Assembly: GCA_964020155.1 (NCBI GenBank)
Contig: OZ026550.1
Span: 3,366,352 to 3,430,351 of the forward strand
Origin: Chondrilla cf. caribensis
Lineage: Eukaryota; Porifera; Demospongiae; Chondrillida; Chondrillidae
DNA length: 64,000 nucleotides
Reading direction: 5' to 3'
Part shown: positions 41,443 through 52,211 of the stretch, one piece after another
Position numbering within the stretch: position 1 is the first letter of the stretch
How the letters are laid out: every line of letters starts with the position of its first letter
Notes under the pieces: generated by a model
Told to the model about the DNA's origin: nothing
What the model saw: the letters and a program-made list of their open reading frames with translations, nothing else
The model's database searches: none
Translations under genes and position numbers: made by a program

Positions 41443-42083
41443 TATTCATGTCATGGTGTTGATTAACATTGTAGCGTGATGCTCTCAGTACGGCTATCTC
41501 AAGCTCAGTAACATTATGTGCTTACAATATAATTAATAATGAGTGCCACGAGGTGTTATCAAGGACTTAATGTATAATTATAGACAGAGGATGAATGAGT
41601 AAACAAGCCAAAATAATATATAAATCGTGTTTACAATTAAGTGGTGTTTGTGGAGTGGAACACAAACACCAAAATGTATCATACTGTTGCATTGTAAAAG
41701 TCTATAGCTAGACTCTGAATAATTGATCTCTGATTTGGATGTCAACATAATATTACAATAGTTGCAGTGGGGCCAATTGTAATATTATAGGGTCTTATAC
41801 TAAGACCCACTGTATTATGTAGGTATAAATATGTGTAATACGTGATATGGTAGTTTACTAAGGAATTATACTGAGGAATCACTGCCATTTTACATTATCT
41901 ATAGGTTCTGTACGTTCCTCACGGCTGTTTCACAATAATAAACTTAGTTTCCTTGCGAGATTGCCCGCGAGTAGTTTGTTCATACCTCAATTGAAACATA
42001 TACAGGACAGATCGCTACCATTAATCTAATAATAATAATAATAATAAGTAACATGTAAATTAATAGTAACAGAAAAGTATTGT
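41443..42083. other. Spacer downstream of CPSF3
   Basis: AT-rich with a short ATA/ATT microsatellite near 42030. It contains AATAAA-like words consistent with a 3' end. No gene seen. Confidence 0.5.
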
Positions 42084-42734
42084 TTACATAGAGATGTGGC
42101 TTTCCACAAGCTGTACAGCCAGAGGGTCTGAGGCTGGGCAGGTTGGTCGAGATCTTGCACCTCGAATGCAAAGGATGGATGACCTTAGGAGAGCAAAACT
42201 TAGTTTACATCTCACAAGATACAGCATGTGGGAATATGGGATGTCTTTCTTGTCACTGAGAAGGGCTGCTAGCCTCTTGAAGAACGTTGTGGCAATGCGT
42301 CCCATGCCACCTGTGCATGACATAACAAGTGGAGTAAAACTAGCATGCTCAACCTCTCTAATTCTTTCCTCATATTGCCGTTTCTTCTCTTGTTCGTGCT
42401 TCCTGTAGTTTGCTTTCAGGGATGAGTTTCGGTTTGATTTGGCGCTGGGGTTGAAAACCCTTATGTCTAGAAATGCCTTTTCAAACCTACTCCCCCAGAA
42501 ACCAAGCATAGCAACATCAAGTCTGGCCTGATCGGTGGTGTTGGCAGAACGGTGGTGCATCCTCTCTCCTTGAATTGGTTGGAGGTGGGGCTCTGTGGAT
42601 ACACTATGGCAAACATCCGTGGATACACTATGGCAAACATCCGTCAGTAGTTGAGCTGTGAGATCCCTGATCTCATTATGACGGATGGAGGGAAAACCTC
42701 CAGTGGGGCAAGAGAGTACGTGTTCAATGTTCAA
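42084..42734 (-). mobile_element. Retroelement C-terminal domain fragment
   Basis: An intact 216-codon frame: HVLSCPTGGFPSIRHNEIRD, then EPHLQPIQGE, RSANTTDQARLDVAML, FEKAFLDIRVFNPSAKSN, HASFTPLVMSCTGGMG and KLSFALLRSSILCIRGARS. This matches my memory of a domain found at the C-terminus of reverse-transcriptase proteins in sponge and cnidarian genomes; the H..C...RHN..RD and D...DIRVF pattern recalls a restriction-enzyme-like endonuclease. No RT is present upstream within reach, so it is a 5'-truncated copy. A 24-bp tandem duplication gives the repeated peptide TDVCHSVS. The endonuclease assignment is inference. Confidence 0.65.
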
Positions 42735-44299
42735 TGCGAGTAGTACTAGTTGTCAAGCACGTACGTACGAGCATAGCAACCCCCCGGCGTATATTCTTTT
42801 ACATAGAAAATGGTGAAGTTTGAGGTAAGATTTCACAGTTCCTTCAGTTTTGTGCAGTTATTCCAATACAGTAATAATTAGTTCCAAGCTTATACTTTGT
42901 TGTAAGACTAGTGTATATTTGGTTCTATTTTTTTGAACCCCATAAATGACGAATTTTCCTACCACTATAGATCGTTCGGGTTTGATCGGTTGGATGGTCG
43001 AAGCGATCTACGTGTTCTTCAAATGACTCCAAGCGGGTCCATTTACGCGTAGTCCAGTACAGATATACTTATGATGCCATGTGGCTGCAGATCTAGATTT
43101 GCTGCAATAGATCACGGTTTACCTCAGCTGAGCACAGCATGCATGAACTGCAGCAGTACTATCCATATTTTCCTTTATTATTACGGATTCTTCTGTTATA
43201 TATAATTATACTATTAGCTATGTATTCTGTGCAAATTATTTTTATGAACATTACTATAATAATATAATCTGGGCCAACTTCAGCTAGTGATTGCACGGTG
43301 ATATATATTAGCAATTTAATACGTATGCAAATATTATACACTAGTCATAGAACAGATATAAAATCAAATTATAATATGATACATAGTGATCAAATACGTA
43401 TAATATTATTACAACAGATAGTATCATACAAAACTGATCCTAATTAAAAATGTACAGGATAGCTCAACAACGGCTCAGTCATGCCAACCAGCAATGAAGC
43501 ACAAAATAATAGTATAAAATAGAAATATATAATACTGTTCAGCCATATTATACATAAATCAATGGTTAGTTGAGCAACAGGCAACAAACAAAAAGAAGGT
43601 CTTTGCTTCATCAACTGAAACCGAGCAGTTCAAATCATATATAACACTCTTCAGAAGTGACATACAGTGCAACTGTAAAGAAAAGAAAATTGAATGGTGC
43701 TGAAGTTTCCTGATATGTATACCTTGCAACCAACATGTATTCAGGGTAATCTAAGAGCATTGGTACTTTCATTCATATAAGGGAAGCTTCGCATACATAT
43801 TTGATTTATGGAAACAGCAATATCCATGCTGTGTCATGAATAAAATCAGTACATCGTAAATATATTACAAAATTACGTGTAGAACACGCCAAAAAATAGA
43901 ACCAACACAAAGCTTATGCCATTTTACAAATCACATTTTAAACTAACCTTTTGTGTACACCTTGTATTCGGGAAAACTGCAGGAAGTGATAAATCGCACT
44001 TTTCAGAATATGAAATAATAGCCCAGATCTCCACCAATACAGTAGGGAATCAATTCCAACAACGTCAAATCATTGAAATAGCAAATATTTCTTAAGATGA
44101 TACGTCGAAGATACAAAAAAACATACCGTACACCAGTTAAAACTTCGGTAGAATCTACGAAAGGTCCAGTAAAATACCATCTGCTACTGCGCATGCGCAA
44201 AACTAAATTTCCAAAACTCCCGGGTCCGAAACAGCCGTGGCCTGCGTTTCTCGGTGCCAAATCTATCCAAATAGCTTGAATCCCCCAAGTGATATCGGT
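42735..44299. other. Region upstream of MIF, no resolved gene
   Basis: No supported coding exon. At 44188-44199 there is a perfect palindromic TGCGCATGCGCA, which fits the NRF1 consensus and lies about 100 bp before the MIF start codon. A tiny ATG exon-like piece near 42810 was considered and rejected. Confidence 0.5.
44188..44199. promoter_or_regulatory. NRF1-like palindrome upstream of MIF
   Basis: TGCGCATGCGCA is a perfect match to the NRF1 binding consensus and one of the few CpG-rich words in the region. It lies about 100 bp from the MIF start codon, a normal distance for a proximal promoter. Binding is inferred. Confidence 0.55.
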
Positions 44300-47200
44300 A
44301 TGCCTCAATTAACGGTATTGACGAACATTTCGAGGGATAAAGTCCCAGAAGATTTTTTAAAGAAAGCAACGCAAGTCATGGTAAACGAAATAAAAAAAGA
44401 TGCAAAGGTTTGTGGCGGTTTCCACCATTGTGATAACATTACTGTTACTTGAGAGTCTATAACCTTATAGCTGTTTAGCCATTAAGTTTATAATTATAGT
44501 ATTTTAGGGGCAAGTTGTGAATGCGTGCACAGAGAAAAGTCTGTTTTGTATTTTCGTATTACCAGGAATGCCTTATGTGTGTGAAGCACTTCCGCATTAC
44601 AGACTGTTACTAAGCACAAATACATGCACTATAGCTAAGTCAGTTTCGCTTGTGCTGCTTCGACTATTCTCTTTGTTAGCTGACTCCACTCAGGTCTGTT
44701 CATTGCTAACTGTCTCAGGTGTTCAAGATGGACCTTGTTGTGTAGATGTTGTCCAGTGCTCTGTATAGGTCGGCATTGAGCACCACTGGTAGTGTGGTCC
44801 GTGGTCGTCCTCTCCATCTTGGCACATCCGTAGTTAGTTGGAAGTACTGGTCAATTGCCATCTGTACTGGTACGTTTTTGGGCATCCTCAGTATATTATG
44901 TCCGAATAATCTCCATCGGGTCTGAGTCATCTTGATACTGAGGGGCTCACACTGGCAACGTTTGTAGAGCACTATATTTTTTGAGTTTTTTTGGTGGCCA
45001 CTTAATTCCCAACAGCTGTTTGAGTTGGGTGCATTGAAATGAGTCCAGATCTGGGCAGAATTGATGTTTACGGTGTTTGTTTGGAGGGACAGTCCCAATT
45101 ACAGATTTTGCAGCAGAATGTATTGCATCTGTGATAAGTTGCCATTATTCTTGTGCTGGTTTGTCTTTTAGTTGTAGGTCTGTCATATGCTGAGCAAGTT
45201 GCAGTAGGTATTTAATGCGTACTGCAGGTTTGGCTACTTGCTGAATGGCATAATGATTGGGTTTAGTGGTAGTACAAGCACACTTACCCTTGGCCCGTGC
45301 AACCACCAGGCGGTGGTCGCTTGTCAGCTTGGTGCCAGCGTATGATCTTGCATCTTGCAGTAGAGTCTTGTGGGATTAGTGACATAGAATGAAATCAATC
45401 ATGTTGTAGATACGTAGGTACTACTTGGTTGGTAGAGGCGTCTCTGCGTTGGTCCTTGCCATGTTGTTTTATGGCGTGCTGGGTGGTCAAAGGCAGTGTT
45501 ACACGCAAAGAGTCCACGCATGTCTAAAAATGCGCTAGAGCAGAATCATTGCCATTCCTGTGATTACGAGAGTGTCTCCCCATGAAGTTTTCCTGCTCGT
45601 GATGAGTACCCAGCTTGAAGTTGAAGTCGCTGGCGATGTAAAAGAGGATACTGGCTCTGTGGGTTGTAGTAGCTTTCGCTAAGTCACAAAAGAACTCATC
45701 CTGTTCCTCAATGTTGGCACCAACACACATAGCAGTAGGGCTGTATGCGTTAATCACCGTCATAGGACTGCTTATAGTGAGGGAATGATAAAATTTAATG
45801 TAAAGTGAGAATAATTAATACATAGAAGTATGCGTAATATGTAATTTCTTCAATAGCATTGAGACTACCCTCTGATAATTGAAGGGCTTTTGGAAGTGCT
45901 TATCACCTAGTAGGAGGTGGAGGCTTCTACTAAGGGGTCTTGCGAGTGGGCGATAGATAGTAGGAATGAGCTTTGATCTTTGTCTAAGATTGGGTAGATA
46001 TGTGATATTCGAGCTGTGTTGATGGAAAAGTGTGGCTGATGTAATACACTGGAGGAGACTAAGCCAGGATCGCAGGTATCTGGTGATAGTTTTGGGTGTT
46101 GGTGATTTGGCTTTTGGAGATAGCTTTCATGGCCAGGTGGAATTCAATAGATGGTAGAAGATAATGCTGCAGACACCAGACTTTATATCCACCATGGATG
46201 TTTGCAGTGTTTGGTTAGTCCAGCTGAGTGGTGAGAAGGATGTGCAATTTTTGGGAGGCTCCTTTGCTGGTTGTCATTGCGGAATGTCCTGTGACCTTCC
46301 CCAAGAGTTTGGTTGGTTTGGTGGAGACGTTGGTTGGTTTACCTTTCTGTTAGTTGAAATACGTACTTTGTGCTTTTAGACTTCTTTGCTGTCGAACACA
46401 CATGCATGATATGCATTTTTGCAGTTTGAGGTGGAGATCTAGCTCAGCACAAGACTGGTCAAACTGGGGGAAATGTGTTGGTTCTCCCGGTTGTCTTTTG
46501 AGATGAACGTAAGGGCATCTGCGAAGGTTTTCGTTCTATGTGGGGTGGCGGCAAGTGGGATGGGTTCCTTCATTTATTGCGGATATGCGGTAGTTTTGTA
46601 TCCGGACTCCAATCGGGAAGGCTTTGCTCAATTTCGCATAAGGGATCTCCTTTGCTCATCCACCATTTTCATACATCAAATCAATCAAATTGGCATTATT
46701 ATTATTTGCACCTGTACACACAGGACCAAACCTATGTATGTTGCTCTAATTCAGTGAATTTCATTGGTTTAATAAAGGTTATCTTTGAAAAAACATGCAT
46801 ATGATATTCCAAAGCATGCCCAATACTGTATATACGTATAATGTATGTGCGTGCATGATCTCCTTATGCGTATATCCTTGTAATAATTTGGTAGTCATTG
46901 GTGTGTGTTAATTCAGCAACGTCTAATGTATTTTAGGGGCTTCCCCAGGCAGTACAGTAAGTTTATACTTACTGCTGATATTTTACTATTCATCATAATT
47001 ATACATACGTATGCATGTACATGCATGTGCGGCATAATACTTACCTACACTGTAATCATTGTAATATATATTATCCATTGTAAAATTGTTTCATTCCCGT
47101 ATAGTACGTCTCAGTGTGCGTTGTTCCCGACTGTATTATGTCCTTTGGAGGGAGTTCGGACCCTTGTGCTCAAGTGGCAGTTTCTTCCATTGGGAATCTT

Positions 47201-47502
47201 GGGCTTGAAGAGAATAAAAGAATCTCTAAAGCCATTTCAGAAATCTTGGAAAGTGCTCTTGGACTGAAACCTGATCGGTGAGACTATACGTACATACAAG
47301 TCCTTTTAATAGTTCACTGATTAAACTGCAGCTGATCAACTTCAGTAGCATGGTATTGTTGCCGTCATTGTCTTTTCTAGTTTGCAATTAACTTCCTAAG
47401 CCATCATGGTCCTATTTGCTCCGTTTGTTTAGATACTACATTAGTTTTCAAGATTGGAATCGCGAGAATACTGGCTATAGTGGAGGCACTTTCGCAAAAT
47501 AG
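44300..47502 (+). CDS. MIF: Macrophage migration inhibitory factor family tautomerase
   Basis: Three exons: 44300-44407, 47105-47277, 47433-47502; 351 nt, 116 aa (human MIF 115). Exon 1 reads MPQLTVLTNISRDKVPEDFL, keeping the N-terminal Pro that is the catalytic base after Met removal. Exon 2 has YVSVCVVPDCIMSFGGSSDP and VAVSSIGNLG (the SIG of the active site), and ends ALGLKPDR. Exon 3 gives YYISFQDWNRENTGYSGGTF then AK and stop. Intron positions match those of vertebrate MIF. Human MIF has a C-A-L-C redox motif; here PCAQV lacks the second Cys. Intron 1 (2.7 kb) carries a broken LINE. No signal peptide, as in the family. Phase and length agree exactly. Confidence 0.95.
44650..45780 (-). pseudogene. 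Internally deleted LINE retrotransposon
   Basis: From 5' to 3' on the minus strand: an AP-endonuclease piece (MTVINAYSPTAM, DEFFCDLAKAT, SDFNFKLGTHHEQENF), a frameshifted continuation (TTWQGPTQRRLY, LLQDARSYAGTKLTSDHRLV), a linker, and then directly the post-RT tail (WRLFGHNILRMPKNVPVQMA, RWRGRPRTTLPVVLNADLYR). The reverse-transcriptase core between them is missing. Frameshifts and stops confirm it is dead. It lies antisense in MIF intron 1. Confidence 0.8.
45781..46720. other. Probable further repeat remnant in MIF intron 1
   Basis: GC-richer than typical intron sequence. The minus strand shows broken Pro/Ser/Thr-rich frames (for example TKTFADALTFISKDNRENQH near 46510) with stops and shifts. 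It looks like old transposon-derived sequence, but I could not name it. Confidence 0.35.
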
Positions 47503-47882
47503 GCATGTTGGCAACACATGAACTTCTTTAGTACATTGATGTTAACAATGTTAAGTAGGCCATGTAGTTTAAATTAATTTTATATAATAATTTATAGTAG
47601 TTTAAATAGTAAATTGAAGCTGGAAAATATATAGTCCTGCATGGTCATATACCTACAATATATATAGTACACGCGTATGTACGTACGTACATCATCATCG
47701 TCATGTGGTATAATTATACATACAAATAGTATAATTAGAATCAGAAAAGTAATACTTGCACATAATATATTATACGTGAGGTTTTAAAGAATAACTTGGA
47801 TTAGATATACAAAGCAGTTATAATTACAGTGTTAGCACAAAATAATACCAGTATAAGAAAATGAACGATATAACATTATTCA

Positions 47883-49150
47883 TTACACCTGCAAAGTTTC
47901 TAGTGCCTTCTTATCCCAATCTTCCAACCTAGCCCCTGCTGGAGTGGGCTGCTTTTTTAACCACTTCTTGGCCTTTGCTGCCACCAACTCCCACTCATCC
48001 CTTGTGTCAGCCATTTTGCTCTCCAGGTATGCCAGAACGATCACTGTTGCCCAGATACTCTCCGTGTTCACATCACATGTTATGGGACAAGCCTTCTTGA
48101 GGTGGTCAGTTGTAGTACCTAGCAACTGAGCTAACTTGTCAGATAGCTTCCAACTTCCATTTGCCAGTTGAAGGCTAATGATGTCAGAGGGCTTGCGGCT
48201 AACTGGTACAGGTACTGGTGGAGACATGGATTTCTCTTGCTTGTTGGAGGTAGGACCTTTCAGGGAGGATCCTAATGTCATAGGAGCCATGGGTGGGGGT
48301 AGTCCACTTGACTGAGAACGCGAGGAGAATACTTCTTGATCAAAGTCTTGAAGTGCTTGGGTGTTTTTGGATAGTTGCAGACACTCTTCCATGTCCTCTG
48401 AATTAAGACTAGCACAACAATTTTCACACTCGTCATCTGAATCATAATCTTCGCCCATTTCACAGTCCAATAGAGCTGACGACAAGCTATTCATAGCACC
48501 AAAGCATAAGTAATCCATTTGTGGTTGAATTGCTATCACATCAAAAGTATTTAAGCTACCCTCTACAGGTTCCTTCTGCTCTTCATCTATGGCAATGAAA
48601 GCAGTGTGCTTTGAGATGACGCCACTCTCACTGCTGAGCTTAACAATGTCTTCCTTGGATACGTTGTCACTACGCTGAGCCTCCTTGATGAGCACCTTAC
48701 CAGCCAGGTGGTGGATGGTAGCAATGCCTTGTGCTGCAGACTGCTGTGGTAGTTCAAATTCCATTTTGTGTTCGATCTTTTCACCAAGAAGTTTTCCTTT
48801 CAGGGTCACTGACCCTTTCTTTCCACTAGGAACCATGTCTACAGGAGAATTTAGCAGTACACCATACACTATGGTACGTTCCCCAATGAAAATTGGAGGA
48901 ATACGCTCTGGGACCGTAGTGTATTGCAGGGGTAGGTCAAATTTCACCTCTGTGTTGGTAACCGCAGGTTGAATGGCATTCTTCAATGATCGAATGACCT
49001 GAAAGGACAGACATGAATACACAGTAGATTGAAAAAAGCAACTAGACTGTCTATTTTAATAATTCCGAAATAACTAACAAAAATTGTTCATGAGCACGAG
49101 TTGGTTGTGTATGCGCACATGTATGTGCATGTATGCGTCCGTGTTTGCAT

Positions 49151-49207
<57 letters not shown>

Positions 49208-50796
49208 TGTATTATATTCAGTTGTATACAATTTGTACTCAAATTAGTAGTGTACATAAGCACATTTCAAGTCATGTTTACCAGGGAAGCTGAGAGTCAC
49301 CTTAGGTTGCATCCTTTCTCCGCTAGTGATGAATTCAGCTGTTCCAAGTCCAGCCTCAGCTATACCTCGGACGAGGTGTGTAGAAGCACCAGAACCAATG
49401 CCAAATGAGAAGCATCTGCAGAGAACCATGTATGGTGAAATTGAAATGCATAATATGAAAGAAAGTGTGCATGATGTAAATAGGTGATGTGTCAGGAATT
49501 AATTTTGGCAACTAAGGTTTCATTTTGAGGCCTCCTGTAAAGCTATGGAGGTGGACATACACTTTTTACTGACACATACCTTGCTTTGTGTGAGTTTTCC
49601 TTCACCAGTTGAATCACCTGTTCTGTATTACTGACGCTACCGTCGGTCAGCACAAAGACTTGGCGAGTCAGGTGGGGGATCAGAGGCTCCTTAAAGATGT
49701 ACTGTAAGGGTTGATAGAGTTCCGTACCACCCAGGTCTGCACGGAGGGAGCTGGCATGAGCCACAGCTTTATCAAGATTTTCCTGGTTGTATGGAACACT
49801 CTCCTTGAAAAGCTTCTCATATGTAGAGCCAAATCCAATGATGTTGAAGTGACATTCCTCAGGAAGACTCTTCAGAAAGAGCATGAGCGTGTCGGCGGCT
49901 TCCTTGATGTAGCTTCCGGACATGGAACCACTGCGATCCACAACGAATATCAATTCACAGGCTACTTCTGCGACATCTCCCTTGAATTCAGGGAAGAAGC
50001 TGACCATTACAGCAGGATTCGACATGAAAATGCTTTTGGTATTGCTAACAGCAGGTTCCACGTGAACAAGAGGTCTGTGAGGATATTTAGGTGTGATGAG
50101 AATCACAATATCCTTGGTTACAGGTCCCTCGTCTGTCAGCTGCACCTTGGTGATGTTATTCTCCACAGTACACTTCAAATGATGTGAAGGTGAAGTGACA
50201 TTGCTCACATCACTGGCTCCTGAAATATTGAGATCGAATTTGTACACGGCCGGTGCTTTAGCATGGCGTATCTGGTCTTGATTTTCTCCACTCAGAGGTA
50301 GTGGCTTAAGCGGATCTTCTGAAAGAACAGGTGTGTAGCGGGGTTTGAGTACTGCGGGAAGAACGAATCGCGTGTTACCTTCTGCATCAATCTCTAACTC
50401 GCCAACCATGGTCAAGAGGACTTCCGCTTCCTTTCCCGGAGGGAGATTACCGAGGACAATACTGAATATGTCTCCTTTCTTCTCCTCAGCGAGTGCTGCG
50501 CTCCTCCCACTCGTGATGGCGTCCTCATACATTACCTTAGCTTCTCCTTTCTCCCTGATCTCAGCATTTATCCTTCTGCCGTCAATCACAGCTGTAAGAC
50601 CGACTACAGCAAACGATTCTTCAACGGGCGTTCTGAATAAGACTTCGACAGGGTTCGATCCAGTATTCTCGTACTTGAGGGTGGACTGTAGTCCAAGGAG
50701 ACAGCCCTGAACGAAACCCGTCACTGACACGTTCTTCAAAGGTATTGATGTCTTCTCATCTTTCGCCAGCAAACCCACAGCTTCGAGAGAATCCAT
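47883..50796 (-). CDS. VWA5A: VIT + VWA domain protein, VWA5A type
   Basis: Three exons: 50796-49580, 49415-49301, 48998-47883; 2,448 nt, 815 aa (human VWA5A 786). Residues about 1-140 form a VIT domain (EVLFRTPVEESFAVVGLTAV; NAEIREKGEAKVMYEDAI; GNLPPGKEAEVLLTMVGELE). A VWA domain follows from about residue 285, with a complete MIDAS start DRSGSMSG, then GGTELYQPL and VFVLTDGSVSNTE. The third exon carries a beta-rich region, an acidic Cys-containing linker (YDSDDECENCC), a proline-rich segment, and a C-terminal helical domain (NGSWKLSDKLAQLLG; IWATVIVLAYLESK; DEWELVAAKAKKWL) shared by VWA5A and PARP4. The molecular role of this family is poorly defined. Converges on MIF with 380 bp between stop codons; divergent from C17orf75. 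Confidence 0.92.
49155..49205. repeat. (GT)n microsatellite in VWA5A intron
   Basis: Pure GT run of about 50 bp, 95 bp from the exon ending at 49301. Confidence 0.95.
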
Positions 50797-50927
50797 ATCT
50801 TCAAAGTTTCAAGGAAAAACTTCAACTGCGAATTCGTGCACTCGTCTCGATCCAACCGGAAATGGACAGGAATGTTCATATCATGTGATCATAGGGTCTA
50901 TGATGTGATCAACTATTGTTGCAGAAA
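50797..50927. promoter_or_regulatory. 131-bp divergent VWA5A/C17orf75 spacer
   Basis: Holds ATCATGTGAT (50879-50888, an M-box TCATGTGA) and a second near copy GATGTGATCA at 50903. No TATA box. The downstream start codon lies in AAAATGGCGGG, a YY1-like word. Confidence 0.55.
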
Positions 50928-52151
50928 ATGGCGGGTGGTAAGCCGAAGGAATCGGAATATCTCGTATATTTGTACGAATCGTCCATGCAAGGGTGAGATG
51001 AAATAGAATCATAGTTTTTGGTATGCCTGTACTGAATCCAACATCTTAAGCTTAAGACTTATTTTCCACTCGTACCCTAGACCTATTTCATGATCAACAA
51101 TAGGCCTGTAAGCAAATTTCTAGTCAGTACACGCGAGCAATGAATTAAAAAGTAGCTAGGGGTTTGAGTGTACGACTTTTACTCTCCTATAGTTTCCTAT
51201 GCAATTTAAAATGTATGGTTTATACTCCAGACTTCACATATTGCACAAACTACATGTATTACTCTTTGTTCATTTTTGAGTTTGACATTACAATAGTTAG
51301 CGAATATTTTTGTGTATCCATTATCAACCTTCGACTGTCTGGAAGCTTGTACATATACCAAGTTGTCATTTTCCATATTTTCTGTTCACAGGGAATCCAG
51401 CTATAACAAAGGTAACGAAGGCCTAAGGTAAGGTCTACCTGAACACTATGCCCATGAAATCATTCAACTCCATATTGGCATTGTGTCTCCATGCAGATCA
51501 CAGAATTTAATATAGTCTTAAACTTATTTTCATATTATTAATTGATCCTTCTACGTTTTGTGGATGCACTAAGCTGCTCCCCTCACCATTGCATGTATAG
51601 TGATTCCACTGGTTAAGCCACATCTTTATTAATACTTACTTTACATCTGCGAACATTTGATACCTGTAGTAATGACAATTTGGTAATAACAGACAATACC
51701 TGCAAGGTCAAAACATCCAGCTATAGGATGTGATCAGACGTTTGTCTCATGCTTCAGTATGTAATTGCTTACGATGATGCTTTGTACTATAAATATGCAT
51801 GTATGGTGGTTTTATATTCACATGTTACGTACGTGATTGTACGTACATGCATGATTAACTACAAGTGAAGTCTTAGTCTTCATTTGTACATGATGTATGG
51901 TGTATGTTGAAAAAAGGAACTATGTACTCTGTGCTCGCACGCATGTATGCGTATGTACGTACGTGATTGTAATGATATTTATATATAATTGCTGTTGTCT
52001 ATCGCATCCAGCCTGACCCTTGTTGGTACCAGTATCACTGTTTCTGATGAGCATGAGTTGAGACCTCTTATAGCAGCTCATATACCGTCCACTGGACTGT
52101 ATTCTAACACTGGACACATGTGCAATATTGGGTGAGAGTGGTGTGTGTGTG

Positions 52152-52211
<60 letters not shown>

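Noticed and set aside
42809..42830. Tiny first exon ATGGTGAAGTTTGAG followed by GTAAGA
   Set aside because: Five codons with a good donor, but no continuing exon in the following 1.4 kb; chance occurrence cannot be excluded.
43140..43700. Possible gene in the AT-rich region upstream of MIF
   Set aside because: Only short frames with AT-driven composition; no exon with paired splice signals.
51160..51406. 80-codon frame upstream of C17orf75 exon 2
   Set aside because: Lies in intron 1; Tyr/Phe/Ile-rich composition typical of AT-rich non-coding DNA.
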